Of a DNA stretch of 64,000 nucleotides, positions 51,057-59,848 are shown piece after piece. Each line of letters opens with the position of its first letter. Within the stretch, counting starts at the first letter, position 1. This DNA comes from Nonomuraea rubra. GTDB lineage: Bacteria; Actinomycetota; Actinomycetes; Streptosporangiales; Streptosporangiaceae. Under the pieces are notes generated by a model. It searched no databases and was not told where the DNA came from. It saw nothing but the letters and a program-made list of their open reading frames with translations. The stretch spans positions 10,585,001 to 10,649,000 of the forward strand of contig NZ_JACHMI010000001.1 of the NCBI RefSeq assembly GCF_014207985.1. Direction: 5' to 3'. Both the position numbers and the translations under genes were made by a program.

Positions 51057-52765
51057 TCCCGCGCATCCCGCACAACGACTTCGGCGTGCTCGACCCGCCG
51101 GCGCTGGGCGGCTGGGAGCCCACGCTCACGGTCACCGTCGTGATCCCGGCCCACGACCGCCAGGAGACGCTGAACCTCACGCTCGCCGCCCTGTCGGCGC
51201 AGAGCTACCCCGAGCACCTGCTCGACGTCGTCGTCGTGGACGACGGCAGCGCCACCCCGCTGTCCCTGCCGGAGCTCGCCCCCGCCAGGACCAAGCTCAT
51301 CTCCAGCCCGCCGGGCGGCTGGGGGCGCGCCTGGGCGGTGCAGGCGGGGCTCGACGCGGCGACGGGCGAGGTCGTGTTCGTGCTGGACGCCGACATGGTG
51401 CCGCACCGCCGGCACGTGGAGGCCCAGCTCCGCTGGCACCACCTGGCCCCGTACGTGGTCGCGCTGGGCTGGATCGACTTCACCGGCCCCGGCCCGCTGC
51501 CCGCGCCCGAGCAGGTCGTGGCCGCGCTGGCAGAAGGCGCCGAGGAGCGGCTCTTCCCGCTGTCGCCGCACCGCCACGACTGGGCCGAGGAGATCATCCG
51601 CGACCACGACGGCCTGCGTACCGCGCCCAGCTCCCTGGCCACCAGGATCCACGTGGGGGCCACGGTGTCGTACCCGGCGGCGTTGCTGCGCGCTGCCGAC
51701 GGCATGGACACGTCGCTGGTGCTGGCCGAGGACACGGAGCTGGGGTACCGGCTCACGCAGGCGGGCGCGGTGTTCGTGCCCGACCCCGAGTCCAGGGCGT
51801 GGCACGTCGGGCTGCCGACGGCGATGCGCGACCACGGGGCGCTGAAGCGGTACAACGATCCGTACGTCGCCGATCGGGTGCCGTACCGGCGTTACCTGCG
51901 GACGGACGCGGGGCGGCAGTGGCTGGTGCCGTACGTGGACGTGACGGTGCCGGAGGGCTCGTACGAGGACGTACGGGCCACGGTGGACTCTCTGCTGGCC
52001 GGCTCGCTTCCCGACGTCCGGGTCACCGTCACCGGGCCCTGGGAGCTGCTCACCCCCGAGCGGCGCTCGCCCCTGGCCGATCCGCAGCTCGACCTGCGGC
52101 TCGTGCACGCCGCCTTCGAGCACGACCCCCGCGTGCACTTCAGCCCGCCCGGCACCGGCACGGCGCCGTTCCGGCTGTCGGTGCCGCCGGGGTGGATCGT
52201 CTCGAAGGACACCGTGGAACGCCTGGTGGCGCACCTGGAGGAGCACGACTCGGGCACGTTGTGCGTCGCCCTGGAGGAGACGGCGGGCGGCGTCACGATC
52301 GCCCGCCTGGACCGCACGGCGGCGCTTTCCCGCGCCGCCCTGGTGGCCGGGCCGGGGGACGAGCACCTGGACGACCTGGTGTCCGGGCCGGGCGACGAGC
52401 ACCTGGACGACCTGGTGGACGCCCTGTTCGGGCTGGAGTGGGTGGACGGGGAGACGTGGGGCTTCAAGCGCCGTCCCGCCGTCTACCCGCCGCGCCGGCG
52501 GCCCCCGTCGGAGCTGGCGGTGCTCGCGGCCCGGCACGAGCAGGAGCTGGCCCGCTACCGCAAGCGCGTGGCCGCCCTGCGGGCCGAGCTCGCGCAGGCA
52601 CGCAGGGAGGCGGGCAAGAACGGCAGGGACGCGGCACGGTGGCGCGAGAAGGCCGAGGCCTGGCGCCGCGAGGCGGTGCGGCTGGCCAGGGAACGGAACC
52701 GCACCGTGCTCAAGCGCGCGGTACGCCGCGTCCGCAACCTGGCCTTCCCGGGCGACCAGCGTTAA
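51053..52765 (+). CDS. Family 2 glycosyltransferase, tandem GT-A-like architecture (D)
   Basis: 570 aa from GTG 51053 (overlap GTGA). The GT-A half has VTVVIPAHDRQETLNLTLAALSAQSYP, D112-A113-D114 (LDADMV) and AEDTELGYRLTQAGAVFVPD. The second half shows VPYVDVTVPEGSYEDVRATVDSLLAG and VTGPWELL. A 12-residue tandem duplication (SGPGDEHLDDLV) lies at about 430-455. The C-terminal 75 residues are a strongly charged coiled coil ending in TVLKRAVRRVRNLAFPGDQR. It is the last gene of this operon and is convergent with hom. Confidence 0.85.
   Translation: MIPRIPHNDFGVLDPPALGGWEPTLTVTVVIPAHDRQETLNLTLAALSAQSYPEHLLDVVVVDDGSATPLSLPELAPARTKLISSPPGGWGRAWAVQAGLDAATGEVVFVLDADMVPHRRHVEAQLRWHHLAPYVVALGWIDFTGPGPLPAPEQVVAALAEGAEERLFPLSPHRHDWAEEIIRDHDGLRTAPSSLATRIHVGATVSYPAALLRAADGMDTSLVLAEDTELGYRLTQAGAVFVPDPESRAWHVGLPTAMRDHGALKRYNDPYVADRVPYRRYLRTDAGRQWLVPYVDVTVPEGSYEDVRATVDSLLAGSLPDVRVTVTGPWELLTPERRSPLADPQLDLRLVHAAFEHDPRVHFSPPGTGTAPFRLSVPPGWIVSKDTVERLVAHLEEHDSGTLCVALEETAGGVTIARLDRTAALSRAALVAGPGDEHLDDLVSGPGDEHLDDLVDALFGLEWVDGETWGFKRRPAVYPPRRRPPSELAVLAARHEQELARYRKRVAALRAELAQARREAGKNGRDAARWREKAEAWRREAVRLARERNRTVLKRAVRRVRNLAFPGDQR
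52346..52417. repeat. 36-bp tandem duplication in glycosyltransferase D
   Basis: Two 36-bp copies (52346-52381 and 52382-52417) differ at two bases and encode SGPGDEHLDDLV twice in the region where the paralogs have it once (GEDLDDVVDE and similar). This is a recent in-frame duplication. Confidence 0.85.
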
Positions 52766-52776
52766 GTCCGCGACCT

Positions 52777-52791
52777 GGCCCTCCGAGGGCC
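52777..52791. terminator. Short hairpin between convergent glycosyltransferase and hom
   Basis: GGCCCT (52777-52782), CCG, AGGGCC (52786-52791), in the 44-bp gap between the two stop codons. There is no T-tract, so confidence is modest. Confidence 0.4.
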
Positions 52792-52809
52792 TTGCGAGGG
52801 CGATCGGCC

Positions 52810-54099
52810 CTAGTCGTCGCCCTCCACCCGCATCACGCTCGCCACGGCCCTGACGATGTCCAGCTCCCGCAGCCCGGACATCGTCGCCGACAGCGCGGCG
52901 TCCGTGGCGCGGTGGGTGACGATGACGAGCTGGGCGTCGTCGCCGCGGCCCTCCTGGCGGACGGTCTGGATCGACACGTCGTGCTTGGCGAACAGCTCGG
53001 CGACCTGCGCCAGCACGCCCGGCTTGTCGGCGACGTCCAGGGCCACGTGGCAGCGGGTGACGGTCTCGCCCATCGGGTGCACGGCCAGGTCGGCGTAGGT
53101 CGACTCGTCGGGGCCGCGGGTGCCCGCCAGGCGGTTGCGGCCGACGGCCACCAGGTCGCCGAGCACGGCCGAGGCGGTGGGGGCGCCGCCGGCGCCCTTG
53201 CCGTAGAACATGAGCTGGCCCGCCGACTCGGCCTCCACGAAGACCGCGTTGTACGCCTCGCGCACCCCCGCCAGCGGGTGGGAGCGCGGGATCATGGCCG
53301 GGTGCACCCGCACGCCGAAGGAGCGGCCGTCGTCGGAGCGGGCGCAGATGGCCAGCAGCTTGATGACGTACCCCATGGCCTTGGCGGAGGCCACGTCGGT
53401 GGCGGTGATCTCGGTGATGCCCTCGCGGTGCACCTCGTCGGCGCGTACGCGGCTGTGGAAGGCGAGCCCGGCCAGGATGGCGGCCTTCGCGGCGGCGTCG
53501 AAGCCCTCGACGTCGGCCGTCGGGTCGGCCTCGGCGTAGCCAAGGGTCTGGGCCTCCTCCAGCGCGTCGGTGAAGGAGGCGCCGGTGGAGTCCATCTTGT
53601 CGAGGATGTAGTTGGTGGTGCCGTTGACGATGCCCAGCACCCGCTTGACGTGGTCGCCGGCCAGCGACTCGCGCAGCGGGCGCAGCAGCGGGATGGCGCC
53701 GGCCACGCTGGCCTCGAAGTACAGGTCGCCCTTGCCTGCCCTGGCGGCCTCGTGCAGGGTGGCGCCGTCCTCGGCCAGCAGCGCCTTGTTGGCCGTGACC
53801 ACGGACTTGCCCCTGGACAGGGCGGCGACGATCAGCGAGCGGGCCGGCTCGATGCCGCCGATGACCTCGATCACGATGTCCACGTCGTCGCGGGTGACCA
53901 GCGACTCCGCGTCGGTGGTCAGCAGCCCGGGATCGACGTCGATGTCGCGCTTGCGGCCCAGGCGGCGCACGGCGACCCCGGCCAGCTCCAGCGGCGCGCC
54001 GACGCGGGCGGCCAGGTCGCCGGCCTGCTCGTGCATGAGCCTGATGACCTGCGAGCCGACGACCCCGCAGCCCAGAAGAGCCACTTTCAGCGGTTTCAC
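52810..54099 (-). CDS. hom: Homoserine dehydrogenase with ACT domain
   Basis: 429 aa from GTG 54099, overlapping the lysA stop (GTGA). NAD(P) site LLGCGVVGS at the N-terminus, catalytic region ([55 protein letters not shown]). The C-terminal ACT domain ([28 protein letters not shown]) provides threonine feedback inhibition. It makes homoserine for threonine and methionine. thrC/thrB, normally the next genes, lie 10.7 kb further along on the same strand. Confidence 0.96.
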   Translation of the reverse strand: MKPLKVALLGCGVVGSQVIRLMHEQAGDLAARVGAPLELAGVAVRRLGRKRDIDVDPGLLTTDAESLVTRDDVDIVIEVIGGIEPARSLIVAALSRGKSVVTANKALLAEDGATLHEAARAGKGDLYFEASVAGAIPLLRPLRESLAGDHVKRVLGIVNGTTNYILDKMDSTGASFTDALEEAQTLGYAEADPTADVEGFDAAAKAAILAGLAFHSRVRADEVHREGITEITATDVASAKAMGYVIKLLAICARSDDGRSFGVRVHPAMIPRSHPLAGVREAYNAVFVEAESAGQLMFYGKGAGGAPTASAVLGDLVAVGRNRLAGTRGPDESTYADLAVHPMGETVTRCHVALDVADKPGVLAQVAELFAKHDVSIQTVRQEGRGDDAQLVIVTHRATDAALSATMSGLRELDIVRAVASVMRVEGDD

Positions 54100-55478
54100 A
54101 GCTGCCCCCTCAAGAGATCGTCCTCGGTCTCGCCCTGCACGATCACCCGGGAGACGCCGCCGGCAACGGCGACCACGGCGGGCTTGGGCAGGTAGTTGTA
54201 GTTGCTGGCCAGCGAGCGGCAGTAGGCGCCGGTCGCGGCCACGGCGATCAGGTCTCCGGGGGCGAGGTCGGCGGGCAGGTAGAAGTCGCGCACGATGATG
54301 TCGCCGCTCTCGCAGTGCTTGCCCACCAGGCGGCTGAGCATGGGCTCGGCCTCGCTGTCCCGGCTGGCGAGCGCGGCGGTGTACTCGGCGCCGTAGAGCG
54401 CCGTGCGCACGTTGTCGCTCATGCCGCCGTCGACGCTCACGTACGTGCGCAGCCCCTCGACGTCCTTGATCGTGCCGACCTCGTAGAGCGTGATGCCGCC
54501 GGGGCCGACGATGGTGCGGCCGGGCTCGACGGTGAGGCGGGGCACGGGCAGGCCGGCGTCCTTGCACACCTTGGTGACGATCTCGCGCAGGCCGTCGGCC
54601 AGCTCCTTGATGTCGGGGGCCTCGTCGCCCTCGACGTAGGCGATGCCGTAGCCGCCGCCGAGGTCGAGCTCGGGCAGCACCACGCCGTGCTCGTCCTTGA
54701 TCTGCACGAGCAGCGCGGTCAGCCGCCGCGCGGCCACCTCGAACCCTGCCGTGTCGACGATCTGGGAGCCGATGTGCGAGTGCAGCCCGACCAGCTCCAG
54801 CTGGGGCAGGGCCAGGATCCTGCGTACGGCCTCGGCGGCCGCGCCCGTGTTCAGCGACAGGCCGAACTTCTGGTCGTCGTGCGCCGTGGCGATGAACTCG
54901 TGGGTGTGCGCCTCGACGCCGGTGGTGACCCTGATCATCACCTTGGGCCGCTTGCCGTGCTGCTCGGCGAGGTAGCCGAGCCTGGCGATCTCGTCGAAGG
55001 AGTCGACCACGATGTGCCCGACCCCGGCCTCCAGCGCCCTGGTGAGCTCGGCGACGGACTTGTTGTTGCCGTGCATGGTGATGCGCTCGGCCGGGAAGCC
55101 GACGCTCAGCGCGACCGCCAGCTCGCCGTTGCTGGCCACGTCGAGCCCGAGGCCCTCGGCCTGCAGCCAGCGCACGATCTCCTTGCACAGGAACGCCTTG
55201 CCCGCGTAGTGGACCTCGGAGCCGGCGAACGCGGTGGCGTAGTCGCGCATGCGCGAGCGCACGTCGTCCTCGTCGAGGACGTAGAGCGGCGTGCCGTGGT
55301 CGCGGGCCAGGTCGCGGACGTCCACGCCGCCGACCGTGAGCGCGCCATCGGTCCGGCTCGACGTTCGGGGCCAGATCGCGGGGTTGATCCGGTTGAGGTC
55401 GGCGGGCGCCAGCGGCGGGCGCTCCTGGGGCAGCATCTCGGCGTGCCGGTCCCCGGCGGGATGGGCGAATCGACTCAC
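54096..55478 (-). CDS. lysA: Diaminopimelate decarboxylase
   Basis: 460 aa from GTG 55478, chosen by family length; the frame is open to 55544. The PLP lysine is in [18 protein letters not shown]. The HIGSQI motif, the [12 protein letters not shown] loop and the [10 protein letters not shown] active-site Cys region are present. It decarboxylates meso-diaminopimelate to lysine in the cytoplasm. It is translationally coupled to hom and 124 bp after the nrtL-type gene. Confidence 0.95.
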   Translation of the reverse strand: MSRFAHPAGDRHAEMLPQERPPLAPADLNRINPAIWPRTSSRTDGALTVGGVDVRDLARDHGTPLYVLDEDDVRSRMRDYATAFAGSEVHYAGKAFLCKEIVRWLQAEGLGLDVASNGELAVALSVGFPAERITMHGNNKSVAELTRALEAGVGHIVVDSFDEIARLGYLAEQHGKRPKVMIRVTTGVEAHTHEFIATAHDDQKFGLSLNTGAAAEAVRRILALPQLELVGLHSHIGSQIVDTAGFEVAARRLTALLVQIKDEHGVVLPELDLGGGYGIAYVEGDEAPDIKELADGLREIVTKVCKDAGLPVPRLTVEPGRTIVGPGGITLYEVGTIKDVEGLRTYVSVDGGMSDNVRTALYGAEYTAALASRDSEAEPMLSRLVGKHCESGDIIVRDFYLPADLAPGDLIAVAATGAYCRSLASNYNYLPKPAVVAVAGGVSRVIVQGETEDDLLRGQL

Positions 55479-55602
55479 CCGATCGAGGCTATCGGAAGCG
55501 CAAGTACGCCATGACCCTCTGCCCACGTATCGAGACGCGATCAAGCCCCAGAAGGGATATTTTTACGATTTTTCGCCGTTTAGCCGGATATTTTGTGACA
55601 AG

Positions 55603-56217
55603 TCACAGCCGGTCGGGGCCCGGCAGCACCTCGCGGACCACGTCCGCCACCCGCACCCGCGCCGCGTGCACCTGCCCCGGCTCCTCGTCCCCCACCGGAA
55701 CGGCCGGCGCCCGCTCGTGCGCGTCGTGGTAGGCGAGCGCGAGACGCAGGAGATAACCCTCCCACCCCGGCTCCCTGCTGACCAGCCGCCCCGGCAGCTC
55801 GGCCAGCACGCGCAGCACCCACCGGTGGTACCGGTCGGGCGGCGCCCCGGCCCCGGATTCCGCCGGCACCCCGAGCTGCTCCGCCCACCTCAGCACGGCA
55901 CAGGCCCGCGCGTGCCCGTACCGCACCACGAAGCCGGGGTTGTCCCAGGTACGCGGGAAGTCCGGCCAGGCGGGCTCGAACGGGATCGCCACGGGCCGCA
56001 CGTCCACGACCGGCTCGGTCAGCACGATCCGCAGGAAGCCCCTCCCCCGAACCTCCACGGCCGCCACCCCGCCGAGCCCCCGCAACCGGGCGGCGAGCTC
56101 CCCGGCGGGCACGCGGCGGCGCAGGGCGGCGGCGGAGACGTACACGGCCTCGTGCTCCCACGTCCCCTCCGGCACCGGGGGCTCGCCGAGCACCCCGGCC
56201 AGCTCCCCAGGCGTCAT
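55603..56217 (-). CDS. nrtL: ArgS-related DALR anticodon-binding protein without catalytic core
   Basis: 204 aa. It corresponds only to the N-terminal additional domain and the C-terminal DALR anticodon-binding domain of arginyl-tRNA synthetase (FVVRYGHARACAVLRWAEQLG, the DALR signature YHRWVLRVLAELP and the terminal VRVADVVREVL). The HIGH and KMSKS catalytic motifs are absent. In other actinobacteria such a protein (sometimes called NrtL) sits between argS and lysA. argS itself is not in the window. It may be an inactive tRNA-binding paralog. It starts 9 nt after the upstream glycosyltransferase gene. Confidence 0.75.
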   Translation of the reverse strand: MTPGELAGVLGEPPVPEGTWEHEAVYVSAAALRRRVPAGELAARLRGLGGVAAVEVRGRGFLRIVLTEPVVDVRPVAIPFEPAWPDFPRTWDNPGFVVRYGHARACAVLRWAEQLGVPAESGAGAPPDRYHRWVLRVLAELPGRLVSREPGWEGYLLRLALAYHDAHERAPAVPVGDEEPGQVHAARVRVADVVREVLPGPDRL

Positions 56218-56226
56218 GGGACGACC

Positions 56227-58074
56227 CTAGATGAGCGCGTGCGGCTCCGCCGACCCGTACTCGACCAGGTGCGCGGCCCCCAGGAGCCAGCGGTCCTCGT
56301 CACGCACCCGTACGTAGCCGAACCGGTCCGCCGAGAAGACCTTGATCCCGTCCGTACGGCACTGCCGCATGAGCACCTCGTCCCAGCCCTCGGTGAGGTC
56401 GGCGAAGCCCAGCTCGCGCAGCGCGTTCCGGCGGGCCAGCAGGGTGCCCCCGGCGATCTCGGGCAGGTAGGTGTACTCGGCCTCCGGCTGCTTGAGCAGC
56501 GTGGCCTGGGGCTTGCGCAGGTGGGCGTAGAAGGCGGCCTTGCCGACGATGTCGGCCGTGCTGAACAGGAAGGCCCGCCGCAGGTCCGACAGGTAGTGGG
56601 GGCCGTAGACGTCGCGCGGGTCCATGATCGCGACGAGGTCGGCCTCGCACAGGTCGATTCCGGCGTTGAGCATGGCGCCCTCGGTCATCGCCGGCTGCGG
56701 GCGGCGGTGGATGACCTCCACGTCCGGCAGCACGTCGCGGGCCCGCAGCTCGGCCTCCGGTGGGCCGATGACGATGAGCTGGTCCACCCCGGACTGCTTG
56801 GCGACCTGGGCCAGGGCGTGCTCCAGCAGGTACGGGTCGAGCACCGGCAGCAGGACGGAGGTGTTGAGCGTGGGCCGGGCGCTGGGCAGGCCGATGGCGT
56901 CGAGCAGCTCGTCGACCCGCTCGCTCATCGTGCCCATCGAGTACGCCCGCCGCAGCGCCACGTGCGCCCGCCGGCCGTCGGCCTCGGTGCCGATCGGCGT
57001 GCCGCAGGCGGCGATCTCGGCCAGCCGCCACTGCGGGGTGCCGGGCGGGCAGTCGGCGGCGGCGGGCCAGCGGTAGGAGGTCAGCACGTCGGGGTACGAC
57101 AGGTGCTCGGGCAGCAGCTGGTCGAGCGTGAGCACCCGGTCGATGCGGCCTCCGGCCAGCGGCAGCGGGTTGTGCACCCGGGGCTGCACGCCGTACTGCA
57201 GCCGGGGCCAGGCCACGGTCAGGTCGGCGGTGAAGCGGTGCTCGAACAGGTCGGCCGCCGCCGCGTACGCCGACACGTCGCCCTTGGTGTGCCAGAACAC
57301 GGTGCGGATGCCGCGCTCGGCGCACCAGGCCAGCAGCGCCTTCAGGCCCTCGCCCGGCTCGCCGGTGATCTCCTCGGCCCACGGGCCCTGCGTGACGGAC
57401 TCGACGACGAGCAGGTGCGGCACCTCCAGGGGCAGCACCCTGGCGAAGTCGCGGGGCGTGAAGCCGGTCGTCTGCCGCCACTCGTAGCGCAGCAGCGCCT
57501 CGGCGTGCGGGTCGGCGATCACCGCGGCCGTCAGGTGGGGGCGCGTGTTGGGGCCGGTCGGCACGCGGTAGGGCTTGAGCTTGAAGGAGGCGCCACCGAG
57601 CGTCCTGGTCGTGGTGGTGGCCTGGAAGGCGGCTCCCGGGCGCTCGTCCTTGGGCTTGGCGGCGCCGGCCACCGGCTTGCGCTTGGGCGCGCTGGGGCGC
57701 TTGACCGGCTTGGCGGCGCCTCTCAGTCCCTTGGCCAGGCGGACCGGGTTGCTCTTGCCGCTCTTGATGGCGTCGCCGAGCCGGCTCCAGCGGGCGACCT
57801 TCATCGAGGAGAGCTTCCACTGCGCCACCTCGGCCTGGAAGCGCTGCTCGGCCAGCTCCCTGCGCAGCTTCTCAGAGGTGGCCTGCTCGGCCGACAGCCG
57901 CTCCTCGATGTCGCTGAGCTGCTCGGCCAGCGTCCTGGCCTCCTCGGCGCTCTCCTGGGCCGCGGCCAGCTCGGCCTGGGCGGCGTCCAGCAGCCTGGCC
58001 AGCTCGGCGGCGCGCTCGGCCTGCGCGATCGCGTCGCGCAACGCCCTCCGCGTGCTCTCCAGCTCCGTGGACAC
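56227..58074 (-). CDS. Glycosyltransferase-like protein with altered metal motif (DPRDVYG)
   Basis: 615 aa. An N-terminal coiled coil (residues 1-90: long Glu/Ala/Arg heptads) is followed by a basic Lys/Pro linker. Then come a Rossmann-like region (HLTAAVIADPHAEALLRYEW, LLVVESVTQG, HTKGDVSAYAAAADLF) and a family-2-like domain from about residue 395 (NTSVLLPVLDPYLLEHALAQVAKQ). The position equivalent to DDDDWYG in the block's two long/short enzymes is D485-P486-R487-D488-V-Y-G. The remaining context (YGPHYLSDL, IAGGTLLARRNALRELGF) aligns clearly. It is probably a third family member with changed or lost metal dependence. First gene of the operon leading into nrtL-lysA-hom; divergent from the asparagine-synthetase-like gene. 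Confidence 0.75.
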   Translation of the reverse strand: MSTELESTRRALRDAIAQAERAAELARLLDAAQAELAAAQESAEEARTLAEQLSDIEERLSAEQATSEKLRRELAEQRFQAEVAQWKLSSMKVARWSRLGDAIKSGKSNPVRLAKGLRGAAKPVKRPSAPKRKPVAGAAKPKDERPGAAFQATTTTRTLGGASFKLKPYRVPTGPNTRPHLTAAVIADPHAEALLRYEWRQTTGFTPRDFARVLPLEVPHLLVVESVTQGPWAEEITGEPGEGLKALLAWCAERGIRTVFWHTKGDVSAYAAAADLFEHRFTADLTVAWPRLQYGVQPRVHNPLPLAGGRIDRVLTLDQLLPEHLSYPDVLTSYRWPAAADCPPGTPQWRLAEIAACGTPIGTEADGRRAHVALRRAYSMGTMSERVDELLDAIGLPSARPTLNTSVLLPVLDPYLLEHALAQVAKQSGVDQLIVIGPPEAELRARDVLPDVEVIHRRPQPAMTEGAMLNAGIDLCEADLVAIMDPRDVYGPHYLSDLRRAFLFSTADIVGKAAFYAHLRKPQATLLKQPEAEYTYLPEIAGGTLLARRNALRELGFADLTEGWDEVLMRQCRTDGIKVFSADRFGYVRVRDEDRWLLGAAHLVEYGSAEPHALI

Positions 58075-58210
58075 CGGCCCTCCTTCGTCGGTCCGGCGTC
58101 AAGACACTGCGTCACATCGTTCTCACTACGCTCGCGAACCGGACCTCCGCTCTCGTAGTCCGCCAAAGGATACTCTTTGCCGAGAAGCGTCTCGAAGGGA
58201 TTGAGATCCG

Positions 58211-59848
58211 GTGCAGTTCAACGTGCGGCCCTACGTCTGCGGCGCTCTCGGCCGGATCGACACCGCCGTGCTCGGCAAGCTGATGGCGGCGGGGCCCAAG
58301 GTCTGGCCCGCGCTGCAGTCGGCCGACGCCGCGCTGTTCAGCTCCTCGCCGCTGCCGCCCTACCACCGCGCCGGCGACGCGTACGCCTTCGCCTGGGGCG
58401 AGCGCAGGCCGTCGACCGCCGAGGACGAGTGGATCACGGTCGCGGAGACGTACGAGACGCCCGGGCTGATCGGCGACGGGCGGAAGGTGACGCTGCACAC
58501 GGGCGCGCTGGGCCTGGTGGACGTCTACTACGTGCGGCTGGGCGAGGCGGTCTACTTCTCCTCGCTGATCCAGCCGCTGCTCAGCCTCGTGCCCGTGCGG
58601 ATCGACTGGTCGGCGTGGGCCTCGATCCTCCAGGTGACGTTCCCGCTGGGCGAGGCGACGCCGTACGGCGAGGTCAAGCGGCTGCCCGGGGCGAGCGCGC
58701 TGACGTTCGAGCACGGCCGGCTCGCGACCGAGCGGCGGCTGCCGCGCTGGCTGCGTACGGAGCCGTACGAGAAGTGGATCAGCCCGCGGGAGATCGTCGA
58801 GCTGCTGCACCACGTCTACGAGGAGTACGACGGGCGCAGGCTGCTGGTGCCGGTCAGCGGCGGCTACGACTCGCGGCTGCTGGCGAGCGTGGCCAGGGCG
58901 CGCGGGTTCGACGTGGAGTCGTGGACGACCAGCCCCGACGACGGCACCGACACCGACATCGCCTTCGCCAGGTCGATCACCAGGGAGCTGGGCATCCCGC
59001 ACCGGGTGGTCACGCAGGACGCCGCCGACTATCCGGCCGACGCGATGGAGGTGGCGCGCAGGCTGGAGTACCTGACGCCGCACCACGCCTGGTACGCCCC
59101 GTTCGCCAAGGAGGTGCACGGCGCGGGCCGGATCCTGGTCGACGGGCTGGCCGGCGGGCCGCTGCTGAAGAACTTCATGGTCAGCGGGGCCGCGCTGGAG
59201 GCCACGACGCAGGCCGAGCGGTCGGCGGCCGTGCTGGCCTCGCTCTCGCTCGGGCAGCCGACGCAGCCGTTCCTGTCGAAGGCCGCGGCGCAGTGGATGG
59301 ACGAGACGGTGCGCGAGCAGTTCCAGGCCGCCACCTCGATGTTGCACGGGCACCGGGCGGAGCTGCCGCTGTCGGTGCTGCACACCAGGACGGTCCGGGG
59401 CATCGCGCGCTCGGCGGTGAACCTGGTGGGCCCGGAGGCGTCGTTCGCGGCGCCGTTCATCCATCCGGAGTTCTTCGACGCCGCGCTGTCGGTCGGCGTG
59501 GCGCGCAAGGACAAGGGCCGCTTCTACCGCGAGGTGCTGTACGCGGCCAATCCGCGCGTGGCCGCCCTGCCCTCGACGAACGTGATCAAGCAGCCGCTCC
59601 AGCGGGTGCCGCTGCGCTCCACGGCCGCTCCCGCCCGAAACTATTCGCACCGCATGCTGGAGGTTCTGGTCAGCCGCGTGCCGAACCTGCTGTCGGACGA
59701 GTTGCACGAGGTGGTCGCGGGCGGGCCCGACGCTCTGACCAGGTTCAACGGCTGGAACGATCGATTCTGGGTGCGCGGTCTTGTACTGTTCGGACTCTGG
59801 CTGAGCGACTTCGAGAATGACCTCTCTGACCTGGCCACACCTTTTTAG
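58211..59848 (+). CDS. Asparagine synthetase-like protein without glutaminase cysteine
   Basis: 545 aa from GTG 58211 with AAGGGA upstream. Residues 1-170 resemble a degraded N-terminal amidotransferase half (TGALGLVDVYYVRLGEAVYFSSLIQPLL) but residue 2 is Gln, not the catalytic Cys. The synthetase domain has the PP-loop SGGYDS (216-221), then SPDDGTDTDIAFARSITRELGIPH and a helical remainder. AMP-forming amide or ester ligases with this fold act on Asp, diaminopimelate, lasso peptides or beta-lactams. Absence of the Cys suggests ammonia or another nucleophile is used, or that another protein supplies it. It is divergent from a glycosyltransferase, suggesting modification of a cell-surface polymer. 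Confidence 0.75.
   Translation: MQFNVRPYVCGALGRIDTAVLGKLMAAGPKVWPALQSADAALFSSSPLPPYHRAGDAYAFAWGERRPSTAEDEWITVAETYETPGLIGDGRKVTLHTGALGLVDVYYVRLGEAVYFSSLIQPLLSLVPVRIDWSAWASILQVTFPLGEATPYGEVKRLPGASALTFEHGRLATERRLPRWLRTEPYEKWISPREIVELLHHVYEEYDGRRLLVPVSGGYDSRLLASVARARGFDVESWTTSPDDGTDTDIAFARSITRELGIPHRVVTQDAADYPADAMEVARRLEYLTPHHAWYAPFAKEVHGAGRILVDGLAGGPLLKNFMVSGAALEATTQAERSAAVLASLSLGQPTQPFLSKAAAQWMDETVREQFQAATSMLHGHRAELPLSVLHTRTVRGIARSAVNLVGPEASFAAPFIHPEFFDAALSVGVARKDKGRFYREVLYAANPRVAALPSTNVIKQPLQRVPLRSTAAPARNYSHRMLEVLVSRVPNLLSDELHEVVAGGPDALTRFNGWNDRFWVRGLVLFGLWLSDFENDLSDLATPF

Noticed and set aside
55291..58158. 955-codon plus-strand frame over lysA, nrtL and the glycosyltransferase
   Set aside because: Its product is low-complexity and antisense to genes with recognised motifs.
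40085..59848. A secondary-metabolite (NRPS/PKS/RiPP) cluster around the asparagine-synthetase-like gene
   Set aside because: No precursor peptide, B1/B2 proteins, carrier domains or condensation domains were found. The neighbours are glycosyltransferases and amino-acid biosynthesis genes.
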